This document shows, piece by piece, positions 1 through 9,598 of a DNA stretch of 64,000 nt (within the stretch, counting starts at the first letter, position 1; each line of letters begins with the position of its first letter). The notes under the pieces are model-generated. The model was not told where the DNA came from. It ran no database searches and worked only from the letters and a program-made list of their open reading frames with translations. The stretch spans positions 137,899 to 201,898 of the forward strand of contig NW_005201287.1 of NCBI RefSeq assembly GCF_000372725.1, written 5' to 3'. Source of the stretch: Emiliania huxleyi CCMP1516. Its lineage: Eukaryota > Haptophyta > Isochrysidales > Noelaerhabdaceae. A program made the position numbers and the translations under genes.

Positions 1-2381
1 CAGGCGGGCTCTGCCGCCGCTCCTCGCCAGGCGTGCTACGCGCGGCTGTGGTCACTGTCCAGGACACGTCCATGACATGTCCGAGACATGTCCTGCAGGC
101 GTGCTACGCGCAGCGGTGGTCACTCTCCTCGAGTCTGCCCTCTGCGGCGGCGGCGGCGTCGCCGGCGTCGGCCTCGCGCCCAGCCAGCTGCACGGCTGCT
201 GCGCGGTGCTCGCGCTGCCGGACGGCTTCGCGCGCTGCGATGGCTCGGCCCTGCTGCAGCTGCTGCTGGTCGAGATGGGGATGCGCGCCTGCTTGGTGGC
301 GGAGGAGGCCCGCCCCTCGCTTGCCTCGCCCTCGGGTCTCTGATGACCCTCATCGTCACTGTCGTCGTCTCTCACCGTTGTGTCAGGCCACCCTAGCCTG
401 CCTCGCGCTCGGCCTCTCCTCCGCTTGCGTCGTCCGGCTGGGCGCGTCGCGCGGCGCCGTCGTCTGCGTCGATGAGCTGATCCCGATGCGCCCGGCTGCT
501 CGACGCGGGGCTGCAGGTCCTTGTTTTGTTCCACGATTGCGCCCCTCTCTCCCTTTCTAGGCCCGGGTGCTCGACGCGGCTGCAGTACGGCGGCGACGAC
601 GCTGACGCGCTGCTCGCTGCGCTGCTGCGGCGGCACGGCCTGCACGACCGCCTCGCCGAGCTAGCGGCGGAGGCGGAGGCGGAGGCGGGGGGGGCAGGAG
701 GAGGCGGGGCGGGAGGAGGCGGAGGCGGCGGAGGAGGAGGAGGTGGTGGTGGAGGAGGCGGAGGAGGCGGCCGAGCTACGTGCCGAGCTACGTGGGAGGA
801 GGAGGAGGAGAGAGGGTCGGTCGGAGGCGGCAGGCGCGGCGGCGGCGGCGACAGTGGCGGCGGCGACAGTGGCCACGCGCGGCTACGCGAGGCGCGGCCG
901 GTCGAGGGGGAGGGCAGCTTCTTGCTGCAGGCCCGTCCGGTTGCACTGCCGCTGTCTAGCTGATAGGCGAAGGTGGTGAGAGAGGGGTGCTGCCACCTCC
1001 GCTTCGAGGCGGCACACGCGCCAAACAGCGCCGTCCTCGCCCTCGCCGACCTCGCGCCGCCCGGCCGCCGCCTTCCTTCGCCGCGCGACGCCGCGGCCCT
1101 CGTCCAGCTAGGCTCGCTCCGGCCGCGCGCCCCCCTCTTCCTCCCCCTGTCTTCGCTCTCCCCCTCCCCCTCCCCTCCCTCCCCCTCCCCTCCCTCCCTT
1201 CCCCTCCCCTCCCCTCCCTCCCTCCCCTCTCCCTCTCTCTCCCGCCCTCCGCGACGCCGCGTCTTCCTCCCTCCACCCCCCCCTCCCCCCTCCCCTCCCC
1301 TCCTCCTCGACGCAGGCTCGCTCGCGTGTCTGCCGCCCCTCCTCTTCTTCGCCCCCGCCGCCACGCGCGCGCTGCAGGCGGCGAGGCGCGCCGCGACCGC
1401 CTCCGCCGGCTGGCTTGTCGGCAGGGCGGCGGAGGGGGGCGGCGAGGTTGGCCGCGCGAACGGCGGCCGAGACGCGGCGCGCCCCCCCTCCCCGCCCCCA
1501 GACACAGAGGTGGGTGCGACACGGCTCCGCTCTTCTTGTTGCCGAGTCACCGCTCGTCGTTTTGGGACAGGCCCCCCCAGACCAAGAGGACGTGTGGGAC
1601 GATGCGTATTTGGTCGAGTCCGCAGCGCCGATGCGGGCGCCGCCTGGCTTCCGGCAGCAGCAGATGGCTGCGGCTGCGGCGGCGGCCGCGGCCGCGGCCG
1701 AGGCGGGGGGGGATAACAGCGCGGCGGCGGCGGCGGCGGCGGCGGCGGCCCTGACGGCGCCGCCTCCGTTCGCTGTCGATGACGCCGACGCGGGCGGGCG
1801 CGAGGCGGGATCTCCGGCGGACAAGCCGTTCGAGCGGCGGAGCGGAAGCAAGCGCGAGGAGCCGATCATGGCGCAGAACTTTGAGCCCGAGATGACTCTG
1901 CTCGGGGCGCGCCACCAGAGCGGCACCGCGGCGGAGGAGGAGCTGGGGTACGCGCCGCTCGACGAGGTGATCGTGCGGATGGTGGAGCGAGGCAAGTCCT
2001 CGGAGGTGAAGCGGCGGCTCTACGGCGCCGTCGTGCGCGCTCGGCGGCGCCACCTCCACACCCTTTTGGTTCACGGTTGGGCAGCCGGCTTGCTTAGGCG
2101 CCATCGTGCTGCTCGGCGGCACAACGCGCACTCGCGGATTCAAGGAGTACCTCGAGTGGCGCCTCTCGAGCTGCTGGCAGCTCGCGCCCGAGTCGACCGA
2201 GGGGATCGAGCGGGTCGCCGTGGCGCCGCTGCCGGACGGCATCGAGCCCGACACGGCCGTCTGGCGGGGCGGCGCCAACCTGTCGTACCTCGAGGCGGCG
2301 CGCGGGATGTGGGTGCTGCAGGCCGATTGGCTGCGCAAGGGGCCGATGGCGGCGAGGGCCGCCGCGGGTTTTGCGTGGTGA
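1..2381 (+). CDS. ARP8: Actin-related protein 8-like (INO80 chromatin remodelling complex), 5' incomplete
   Basis: The gene enters from the left edge; only the C-terminal part is present. Recognisable actin-fold segments in order are a hydrophobic strand block (about 200-290), the loop LGLSSACVV (about 411-437), LQYGGDD (about 580-600), an acidic stretch DVWDDAYLVE (about 1590), RRLYG/AIVLLGGTTRTRG across the last intron, and the terminal block VWRGGANLSYLE...GFAW, which parallels the ARP8 C-terminus. ARP8 is a nuclear actin-related subunit that helps INO80 bind nucleosomes. Exons supported by phase: about 109-307, 387-475, from 561, to 2024, and 2098-2381 (TGA 2379-2381). Introns 308-386, 476-560 and 2025-2097 all start with GC and end with AG. 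The middle (about 700-1530) is Gly/Pro-rich low complexity; a coding piece near 970-1140 is likely but its boundaries are unclear. Confidence 0.8.
31..138 (+). repeat. Duplicated exon start around an intron-like spacer in ARP8
   Basis: The stretch at 31-60 is repeated at 109-138 with a few differences, and both copies are preceded by CAG. Both can encode VLRAAVVT. The spacer consists of short repeats of the type gacatgtcc. The downstream copy continues into the conserved ARP8 exon, so the upstream copy looks like a duplicated exon edge. Confidence 0.6.
660..1320 (+). repeat. Purine- and pyrimidine-rich low-complexity tracts
   Basis: A GGA/GGC-rich tract (about 660-890) is followed by a CCCTCCC/CTCC-rich tract (about 1135-1320) inside the ARP8 locus. 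They give long but meaningless open frames on both strands. Parts are probably intronic. Confidence 0.6.
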
Positions 2382-2825
2382 AGCGGCGGGGACGGCGGGG
2401 TGCGCCGCCCGCGCTGCGTGGCCGCCTCCCAGCAGAGGCCTCCTCCCAGCAGAGGCGCTTTTCCAGTTTTCCAGTCCACCACATCCTCCGGCCACCCCGG
2501 TTCCCCTCTCGTGTCCGTCGACTCTGCGAGCGCGGCAGCAGCGGGGGGGGGGACGCAGTTGCTTGGATCATGGATGCTTGGTGCAGATGGAAGCCGTTGA
2601 TGAGGCTTGCAGGGAAAGATACAAACAAACAGGCCCTGTTTGCGCCCCCCTCTATTTACATGCAAGCCTCATCGATGTCACGAAGACGAGAGGCCCTCTC
2701 TATAGGCTCTACGAGCCGCTCTACGGGTAGAGAGAAAGTAAGGGGAGTCTCTCTGTATACTGTAACCCACCGCCTCCTCGCTCGCCGGGGGAGAGCGTGG
2801 CCGGCGGCGGGGAGGCAGGCGTAGA
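2382..2825. other. Intergenic, no gene seen
   Basis: The 3' flank of the ARP8-like gene. It has a lower-GC stretch near 2610-2760. I see no coding feature. Confidence 0.5.
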
Positions 2826-2869
2826 GGAGCATCTAGTGTCGACTCTTTTCGTGACGGCTATGGCAAGCG

Positions 2870-3568
2870 CTAGGGTGCTGCCTGGGCGGACACGGCGATC
2901 GGCGCGGGGGCGAACAGCGGAAAGTCGAAAATGAGCTGCTGCGCCGGAGTGGCCGATGCGAGGAAGCCGGCAGGGTTCCACTCCCCCGGTTTGCCCCAGT
3001 TGCCGACACGGATCGGTGCGTTGCTGCCAGGCCCATCGCCGACGACGGTGAATTTCTGTCCTGCTTGGCAGTACTCTGAGGGCGCGCCACCATAGAAGCG
3101 GACCGTGGATCCAGCAAAGGGTGAACCCTCGGCAATCACGAGGGCGGGGGTGCCGAACGTGCGAGTGACGGACTCGTCGCCGGAGATTGAGTTTGACGGA
3201 TCGTCCAGGGGGAGCTCCTCAGCAGCTGAGAAGTCACACGACACAAAGGCGGCTTGGGATTTGAACTCCCACACGCTGAAGGGGCCCCACGCGGGTGGCG
3301 GTGGCAAGGGCGGCGCCGACGGAGGTGGCGGCGAGGGCGACGCCGATGGGGGCGGTGGCGTTGGCAGCGCCGACGGAGGTGGCGGCGAGGGCGACGCCGA
3401 TGGGGGCGGTGGCGTTGGCAGCGCCGACGGAGGTGGCGGCGAGGGCGACGCCGAGGGCGGTGGCGTTGGCAAAGCCGATGGCGGCGGCGTTGGCGACGGC
3501 GTTGGAGACGGGTCGACTGGCGTCGACGAAAAGCCGATGACCGTGCACAGCAGGCTCAGCAATACCAT
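2870..3568 (-). CDS. Proline-rich secreted protein, copy 1
   Basis: The frame is open to 3661, but the Met at 3568 is preferred because the protein then begins MVLLSLLCTVIGFSS, like the paralogue MAMLSLLCTVIGFSS at 4387-5028. That gives 232 residues. A hydrophobic signal peptide is followed by a repetitive SALPTPPPPSASPSPPPP region (about residues 20-90), then a non-repetitive domain of about 140 residues starting WGPFSVWEFKSQAAF, with only two obvious cysteines. I do not recognise the C-terminal domain. An extracellular or cell-wall role is inferred only from the leader and the Pro-rich stalk. The gene is one unit of a tandem duplication. Confidence 0.6.
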   Translation of the reverse strand: MVLLSLLCTVIGFSSTPVDPSPTPSPTPPPSALPTPPPSASPSPPPPSALPTPPPPSASPSPPPPSALPTPPPPSASPSPPPPSAPPLPPPPAWGPFSVWEFKSQAAFVSCDFSAAEELPLDDPSNSISGDESVTRTFGTPALVIAEGSPFAGSTVRFYGGAPSEYCQAGQKFTVVGDGPGSNAPIRVGNWGKPGEWNPAGFLASATPAQQLIFDFPLFAPAPIAVSAQAAP

Positions 3569-3579
3569 GCTTAGCGGCT

Positions 3580-4340
3580 GTACCTGCGAGCGGGAGTAGG
3601 CAGGCGGTGCGAGGCCGAGGGGGGTGCAGCCGCTCGCGCCGCGAGCAAAGGCGCATCGCATGGTAGGGGTGGTGAGGGGGCGGCGGGTTCCGTGAGCAAT
3701 AGGCGTCGCGGGGGTCTAGGTGTGCAGCTCGCGGCGGCATAGTCGGGCGCAATGCGGCGCGGCAAGCGCGAGCGGACGAGGAAAGTGCATGGTATGCCTC
3801 GTGTGGATGTCAGGCAAAGGCCGTCGGGGGAAGGTGGGGTACTATTTTCAATCAAAAAGAGCGCCTTCATCACTACTCTATCGAGGTCTCGCGGAGGCAA
3901 TTTTTCGTTTTTCACCGACGTGGTTCCATCAATCACGCCTGGTTTAGCCCAGGCTTGATGTCTGTTCTGCCTCTGTGCAGTTGGGAGTTGCCCGAGCTGC
4001 ACTGACTGGGCCTCCATTCGCGTCCTGATTGCTCTCTGGCGTGAGATTCGAGATAATACTGTAATGTGCGTTGTGAGGAGAGTTTGAGAGAACCAGGCAC
4101 AATACCCAAGAGCCAAGAGGAGGGTTCCAAGCGAACCAGTTTAGACCAGTTTAGACCACTGCTAAACACGAACCAGATTAGTCCTGTTTACGATAAACTG
4201 GGTCTAAACCTGGTATGGCTAATGGGGTTCCTCCCCCCCTCCCCCCCGCGTAGCGCGCACCTCCCTCCCCCCCGCCTAGCTCCCCCGGTCTCGGGCACCG
4301 CACCCGTGCTGCCACAAAGCACAATGTGCTGCCACAAAAG
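3580..4340. other. Spacer between duplicates with an inverted-repeat motif
   Basis: This is lower-GC DNA without a convincing gene. At about 4133-4215 there is a degenerate palindrome made of accagtttagacc and ggtctaaacctggt, which could be the fold-back end of a small element. Confidence 0.4.
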
Positions 4341-4386
4341 AGGAGCATCTAAGTGTCGACTCTTTTCGTGACGGCTATGGCAAGCG

Positions 4387-5028
4387 CTAGGGTGCTGCCT
4401 CGGCGGACACGGCGATCGGCGCGGGGGCGAACAGCGGAAAGTCGAAAATGATCTGCTGGTCCCGAGTGGCCGATGCGAGGAAGCCGGCTGGGTTCCACTC
4501 CCCCGGTTTGCCCCAGTTGCCGATACGGATCGGTGCGTTGCTGCCAGGCCCATCGCCGACGACGGTGAATTTCTGTCCTGCTTGGCAGTACTCTGAGGGC
4601 GCGCCACCATAGAAGCGGACCGAGAATCCAGCAAAGGCACCCTCGGCAATCACGAGGGCGGGGGTGCCGAACGTGCGAGTGACGGACTCGTCGCCGGAGA
4701 TTGAGTTTGACGGATCGTCCAGGGGGAGCTCCTCAGCAGCTGAGAAGTCACACGACACAAAGGCGGCTTGGGATTTGAACTCCCACACGCTGAAGGGGCC
4801 CCACGCGGGTGGCGGTGGCAAGGGCGGCGCCGACGGAGGTGGGGGCGAGGGCGACGCCGATGGGGGCGGTGGCGTTGGCAGCGCCGACGGAGGTGGCGGC
4901 GAGGGCGACGCCGAGGGCGGTGGCGTTGGCAAAGCCGATGGCGGCGGCGTTGGCGACGGCGTTGGAGACGGGTCGACTGGCGTCGACGAAAAGCCGATGA
5001 CTGTGCACAGCAGGCTCAGCATTGCCAT
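4387..5028 (-). CDS. Proline-rich secreted protein, copy 2
   Basis: 213 residues. It is nearly identical to the 2870-3568 gene except for a shorter Pro-rich stalk (one repeat block fewer), a few substitutions (for example AFAGFSVRF instead of SPFAGSTVRF) and SATRDQQIIF instead of SATPAQQLIF. The signal peptide is MAMLSLLCTVIGFSS. Both copies keep open frames, so both may be functional. The family is not recognised. Confidence 0.6.
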   Translation of the reverse strand: MAMLSLLCTVIGFSSTPVDPSPTPSPTPPPSALPTPPPSASPSPPPPSALPTPPPPSASPSPPPPSAPPLPPPPAWGPFSVWEFKSQAAFVSCDFSAAEELPLDDPSNSISGDESVTRTFGTPALVIAEGAFAGFSVRFYGGAPSEYCQAGQKFTVVGDGPGSNAPIRIGNWGKPGEWNPAGFLASATRDQQIIFDFPLFAPAPIAVSAEAAP

Positions 5029-5030
5029 GC

Positions 5031-5902
5031 TTCTGCTCAGTGTTCAGTTTGAGGTGCCTTCAACGTGCATCAGACACTTTGCGGCGGTTGGTTGGTCCGG
5101 GTTTTCTTATTTGAGTATTTGTATGTTGTTCACATAAACGCACAACCCCGGGCCCGAAATCGCAGAGAGACACGTTCTTCACACGGTGCGGCGGCAGTAG
5201 CCATTCAGTAGGGTTATTTAGGTGTAGGCGCAGTCGCGGCGCCAGGCAGGCGCCGCTGTGGTTGCCGCAGCGGGAAATTAGCGCCAAGCGGAGCGGCTCG
5301 AGGTTTTGTTTGCCACTGACTGACTGAGTTTGCCGTCTGAGCACTTGAGCACTGGATTGGGTCGATTCCGCATAGTACGGGACCCCTCGCCCTCCCTCGC
5401 TGGAGTGTGCTCACTGGGGGGGGGGGGGGTCACAACAAACACGGTATAGGAGCGAGGTGCACGCTGCTGAAGCAGTGTCGTCCCCTCTCTCCACCATCTC
5501 ACTGGGAGATGTCGGCGGTGATGGCGGTGTGACCGATCGAGCTACAAAGAGGAACTTGCCGTCTCAGTGAGCTAACGAACTCGCTATTGCTGTCTTCGCC
5601 GCCGATCGCGAGCAGGGCGCGGCTCTGTAAGAATCGGTACCACCTTCGTATAAAGGTAAATTTCTCCAGCCGCTGAGTGCTAGATAGATGCTAGTACTTG
5701 TACTAACTAGCCCCATTCATTTCGGTCTTGGTGCGCTGGGCGCAGGCGGTTATTAGTCGTTAGATGCATCGCGCAATGGTGTCGCTCCCCAACCCGCGCT
5801 GCTCCTACTGCCTCTCCAGTTCGGCGGGCGCATCACGATTAACGGCCACCCATTATTACGGTCGCCCGCGCGCGACGTCCCCCAATTCGTTGCGCGGATC
5901 CC
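5031..5902. other. Intergenic region with dispersed repeats
   Basis: No gene was recognised. 5139-5174 carries the motif cacaaccccgggcccgaaat, found again near 51.4 kb. About 5335-5452 is an inverted copy of about 10833-10945. A G13 homopolymer lies near 5417. The region from 5600 is AT-richer and precedes the transporter gene. Confidence 0.5.
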
Positions 5903-7744
5903 GTGCACATGTGTATGGAAGGCGACCGCGGATCCGCGCCGTTCGTCCGCCGCTCCCGCTCCGCGACAGTGGACGCGCTCGACGTACTGGGCCGAACACT
6001 GTCCTTCAACGACAGCTCGACGAGCTTGCACAGCCTTGCGGATGGCACACGCAGCAGCGGCGGGGCATCACGCTCGCCCAGCCTGCTCAGCTCCAGCAGC
6101 TTCGGCGGAGCATCACCCCTCCCGGCGCTTGTGAGCGCGGGCTCTCGCAACCCTTCCTTCCTGCGCCTGGAGCCAGCGTCGCCGCTGCGGGCGAGCAGCT
6201 CACTATACACGGGCGGCACGGCGGACTCCACCCCCAGCCTGCTCAGCCTCGACAGGCCCGCCGAACGCACTGTACTCGGCGTGAGGCTGTCAGACAGGCC
6301 GCTGCTGTCGGACGAGAGCAAGGCGCCCGAGGCGACAGCTCAATCTGCGTCGGACGCGCATGGATCGGACGTGGCCCCGCTGATGACGCCGGCCGTGGTC
6401 GCTGCTCTCTCTCTCGCGCAGATGGCGCACTTCTACTCGATGTGCTCCATCTTTGCGTACGCCGGCTTCCTCGCCGCCGACAGCGGATGGGTCGACTCGG
6501 AGGACAGCGCCGGGTACGTTGCCGGCCTCCTCGCCACGATGCTTCCGCTCGGCCGGCTCCCCACCTCGGTCCTGTGGGGGCAATACGCCGACCGCGCTGG
6601 ACGGAGGCCGGCCCTGATCGGCTCCATGCTCGGAATCGCCTTTGGAAACTTGGTCTTTGGCTTCACTACCTCGCTCTGGGGCGCGCTGGCCGTGCGATTT
6701 GTCCTCCTCGGGGGCTGCAATGGTTGGAATAGCGTGCTCGGCCCTCTCTGCGCCGAGGTGGGTGGGCCTCGCTCCTCGCGGCTGCTTGGCTTTGTCTTTG
6801 GCGCTGGAGGCGTAATCAACCTGCTCGGGCCGGCCATCGGAGGCGCCACCTATGGGCTGCTAGCAGGCTACCCCGCTCTCCTGCCTTCGCTCATCGGCGC
6901 CGCGCTTGGCGCCGCCGCGGCCCTCGCGGCGTGGGCGCTCGTGCCGGAGACACTGCCGCCGCTGCCGCCCAAGGCCGACGGTGGGATCGGCGCCGGCGAG
7001 CGGTGGCAGCGGTTCGACTCCAGCGATGAAAGCGCGGGTGATGGCGGCGACAGAAGCGAGGGTGCGCTGCTGCGGGCCGCGCTGCGGTCGCCGCCGCTGC
7101 CTGCCATCGTGTGGCTGCGCACGGGGATCGGACTCGCGGCCTTTGCCTCGTACGACGTGGTGCCGCTCTGGGCCATCGCATCGGCGCGGGCGGGCGGGCT
7201 GGCGCTGGAGGGAGGGCAGCTGGGGGCCCTGCTCTCCTGCGCAGCTGGTGTGCAGCTGCTGTGGACCACGCTGCTGATGGGCAGAGTCTTCGAGCGGGTG
7301 GGCGTCTGGGGCTCCTTCATCGGCGCGTGCACCGTCGGCGCCGCCGCGATAGTCAGCCTACCGATCGCGCACGCAGCGGGAGCTCCGCTCGCCGCCATCT
7401 CCGTCCTGATCGCCGCCCAATCCGCCGCCCTCAACACGGGCTGCACCGCCTCCGTCGCGCACACCAACAACGCCTGCTGCGCCTATCCCGCACTCTCGGG
7501 CGCAATCAACGGCGTCGTGGTGACTGTCGAGTCTGTCGCCAAGGCGGCCGGCCCCTCGATTGGAGCGCCCCTGTTTGCGTTTGCCATCAACGCGCGCCCC
7601 GCCGCGGCGGAGCCCCCGAGCGGCGCGCTCCTCGCCTTTGGCGGCCTCGCGGCGTTCGTGCTGCTGCACGCGGCAGGCGCCGCGCTCGCGTTGCCGCGTG
7701 GGATCGACGAGCCGCTGGCGCCCGCCTTCAGTCGGTTGAGCTGA
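5903..7744 (+). CDS. Major facilitator superfamily transporter, ZIF1/TetA-like
   Basis: 613 residues with no intron. Residues 1-155 are Ser-rich and probably cytosolic. The membrane part starts near PAVVAALSLAQMAHFYSMCS (about residue 157). It carries the family loop GQYADRAGRRPALIGS between TM2 and TM3 (about residues 225-240), then LGGCNGWNSVLGPLCAEV, which is typical of the plant ZINC INDUCED FACILITATOR-like branch of drug:H+ antiporters. A charged loop (about 355-390) separates the two six-helix halves. The gene ends at TGA 7742-7744. It would be a proton-coupled exporter of small organic molecules at a cell or vacuolar membrane; the substrate cannot be told. ATG 5903 is the first in-frame Met; a start a few codons later is possible. 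Confidence 0.85.
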   Translation: MHMCMEGDRGSAPFVRRSRSATVDALDVLGRTLSFNDSSTSLHSLADGTRSSGGASRSPSLLSSSSFGGASPLPALVSAGSRNPSFLRLEPASPLRASSSLYTGGTADSTPSLLSLDRPAERTVLGVRLSDRPLLSDESKAPEATAQSASDAHGSDVAPLMTPAVVAALSLAQMAHFYSMCSIFAYAGFLAADSGWVDSEDSAGYVAGLLATMLPLGRLPTSVLWGQYADRAGRRPALIGSMLGIAFGNLVFGFTTSLWGALAVRFVLLGGCNGWNSVLGPLCAEVGGPRSSRLLGFVFGAGGVINLLGPAIGGATYGLLAGYPALLPSLIGAALGAAAALAAWALVPETLPPLPPKADGGIGAGERWQRFDSSDESAGDGGDRSEGALLRAALRSPPLPAIVWLRTGIGLAAFASYDVVPLWAIASARAGGLALEGGQLGALLSCAAGVQLLWTTLLMGRVFERVGVWGSFIGACTVGAAAIVSLPIAHAAGAPLAAISVLIAAQSAALNTGCTASVAHTNNACCAYPALSGAINGVVVTVESVAKAAGPSIGAPLFAFAINARPAAAEPPSGALLAFGGLAAFVLLHAAGAALALPRGIDEPLAPAFSRLS

Positions 7745-7898
7745 CGGACATGCATACCACACGAGTCTTGTCGATTCTCGATCCGATAGAGCCGTAGGAA
7801 TGTGTGTGCTCTATCTGTGCATGTCGCATGTGGTACACTGGACTTTTTTCTCGTGGGCACGATCGTGGATCGAGTCTCTGCACGCGCGGCGCGAACGA

Positions 7899-8651
7899 GG
7901 CCGAGCGTTTTTGATCTCTCGGTAAGTGGGCGCCCGCCCGCCGCCTCTGAGGGGGTCGGGCCCCCTAGACTGAAAACAAAAACAAAGTGTAGAAACCGTC
8001 AAAAACAGCCTGCGAGAGCGGCGCTGCGCGCCGCCTAGTCCCTAGAGGACGACGACATCGAGGATGTCATGTTGCGCGATGGCGTCATCCATTTCGTCAA
8101 GCCACCTTCATCGTGACCGTCGCCACCCTCGCCACCGTCTCGCCTACGTCGCCGCCGTCGCCATCGTCGGCCTCGCTGCCGAGACGGTGCTGCTGCACGA
8201 CTCAACTCTCCCACCCCCCTGGCTCCTATGCCGACGTGTCCCGTGCTCCCCCGTCCGCCGATGTCTCTGCTGCCGCCCGGCGGAGCTCTGCAGCGCGGGC
8301 TCTCCTCGCCGCCTTCGCTGCCGCTGCATCGCTGTCGGCTCGTCATGTCTGTCTAGGGTCATTGGGGGCGTGCCATCGCTCGTCTCTCTCTCTCCCGGGG
8401 TCAGCTCCAAGCTGCCGTGTCGGGACGTCGCCCCCTCGGCTCCCCCCCCCACCCCCCTCCGCTGAACGGTACTGCACATGCTGCGCGTTCTCGCCTTGTG
8501 CTTGTCCCAGGAGCCAGGTGCGTGTGTCTAATCGTAGTGGGGGCCCTGGCCCCCCTCTGTTTTCTGTTTTCTGTTTTTCAACACGCCCGCCCGCCCGCCA
8601 CCCCGAGGCGGCTCGGCCCCCCACTTACCGAGAGATCAAAAACGCTCGGCC
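7899..8651. mobile_element. Non-autonomous element with 32-bp inverted repeats
   Basis: 7899-7930 and 8620-8651 are perfect inverted copies (core gagcgtttttgatctctcgg). Similarity continues more loosely inward through GC-rich sequence and a gaaaacaaaaac-type tract. The inside has no intact gene, only short open patches such as EDDDIEDVMLRDGVIHFVK near 8044-8100. I see no transposase, so it looks like a MITE-like or internally deleted element. No clear target-site duplication was identified. Confidence 0.55.
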
Positions 8652-8695
8652 CGATCGAATTCGAAAGGAAACGCGAGAAGAGAAGTAAGCGCACA

Positions 8696-9598
8696 TTAGT
8701 CGTCAGGGCGCGCCTCGTTGACATTGTCGCTCGGCCCGCCGGACCGTCCGTCCCTCTCCTCCCACCAGGGTGGCGGCAGCTGTCGCCGACCCATCACGTC
8801 GCCCGCCCAGCGCTGGTTGACTGACGGGCGGTACTTGAAGTAGTCGACGGGCGTGGGCGCTTGCGGCTGCTGCGGCTGCTGCCGCGGGCGTCGTGGCGGC
8901 GGCGGCGGAGGAGAGGAGAGCGAGGAAGGGACCTGCGGCGGAGGCGGGGGCGGAGGCGGAGGCGGAGGCGGAGGCGGAGGCGGAGGCGGCGGCAGCGGCA
9001 GCGGCAGCGGTGGCGGTGGCGGCGCCGCCTCCTCCAACGCGCTGCCGGCGCCGGCTGCGTCGGGATCTCCCCAGCCGACGGTGACGCACGCGACTGCGAC
9101 CGTCATGTGCGCCTCGGCAGGCTCCTCCGCCAGCAAGCCCGCGCGGCTGCTGGCCCGCAGGCCGCCCTGCTCGACGTCGACGCGCACGAGCGTACCGTAC
9201 GGGAAGCAGGCCGCGACAGCATCCAGGTCGACCGCCTCTGGTTCAGGCACCGCGAGCTGCACGTGCAGCCGCATCGCCTCGTACGAGCCCGGGATGATGG
9301 TGCGCACCTGTGCTACCGTCACTGAGTCAGAGTCGCCTCCGGATCTCCTCAACGATCCTCTCTCCTAGCCCAGCACCTTGACGCTGTTCCACTCGATGGC
9401 GCTGTTGCACGCTCGCACCGCAGCCTTGGTGCCGTTACCGCCGTGGCAGCATCCGGAGCCAAGCTCGACGAGCGCGACGTGCGTCAGCCCTTTGCTCGTG
9501 GCCTGTGCGACCGGCGGGCGGCTGCGGTGTGGTGCCACGGCACGGAGCACGACGGCGCTGCTTGTCGAGAAGAGGAGATGCAGCAAAAGGTGCGGCAT
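8696..9598 (-). CDS. Lin0512-family conserved protein with poly-proline insertion
   Basis: Two exons, 9598-9377 and 9307-8696, joined across a 69-nt GT-AG intron with phase 0, give 277 residues. Exon 1 carries LVELGSGCCHGGNGTKAAVR and exon 2 carries MRLHVQLAVPEPEAVDLDAV, FPYGTLVRVDVEQGG and VAVACVTVGW, the conserved blocks of the Lin0512 family (uncharacterised, mostly bacterial proteins of about 110-120 residues). The algal protein adds a hydrophobic N-terminus (MPHLLLHLLFSTSSAVVLRA), possibly an organelle or secretory leader, and a C-terminal tail with about 18 consecutive prolines. The biochemical function is not known. The stop lies just outside the inverted-repeat element at 7899-8651. 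Confidence 0.7.

Larger units (their letters stand above)
2826..5030. repeat. Direct tandem duplication, unit offset about 1.5 kb
   Basis: The sequence beginning gaggagcatcta-tgtcgac at about 2825 recurs at about 4340. Similarity covers the whole secreted-protein gene up to about 3565 and 5028. The upstream flanks differ, so the copied block ends near the start codon. Copy 2 is shorter because of repeat-number loss in the Pro-rich region. Confidence 0.75.

Noticed and set aside
393-1550. Long minus-strand frame (385 residues) over the ARP8 locus
   Set aside because: Composition is Arg/Gly/Pro/Ser low complexity mirroring the plus-strand tracts, with no domain. The plus strand has clear ARP8 homology.
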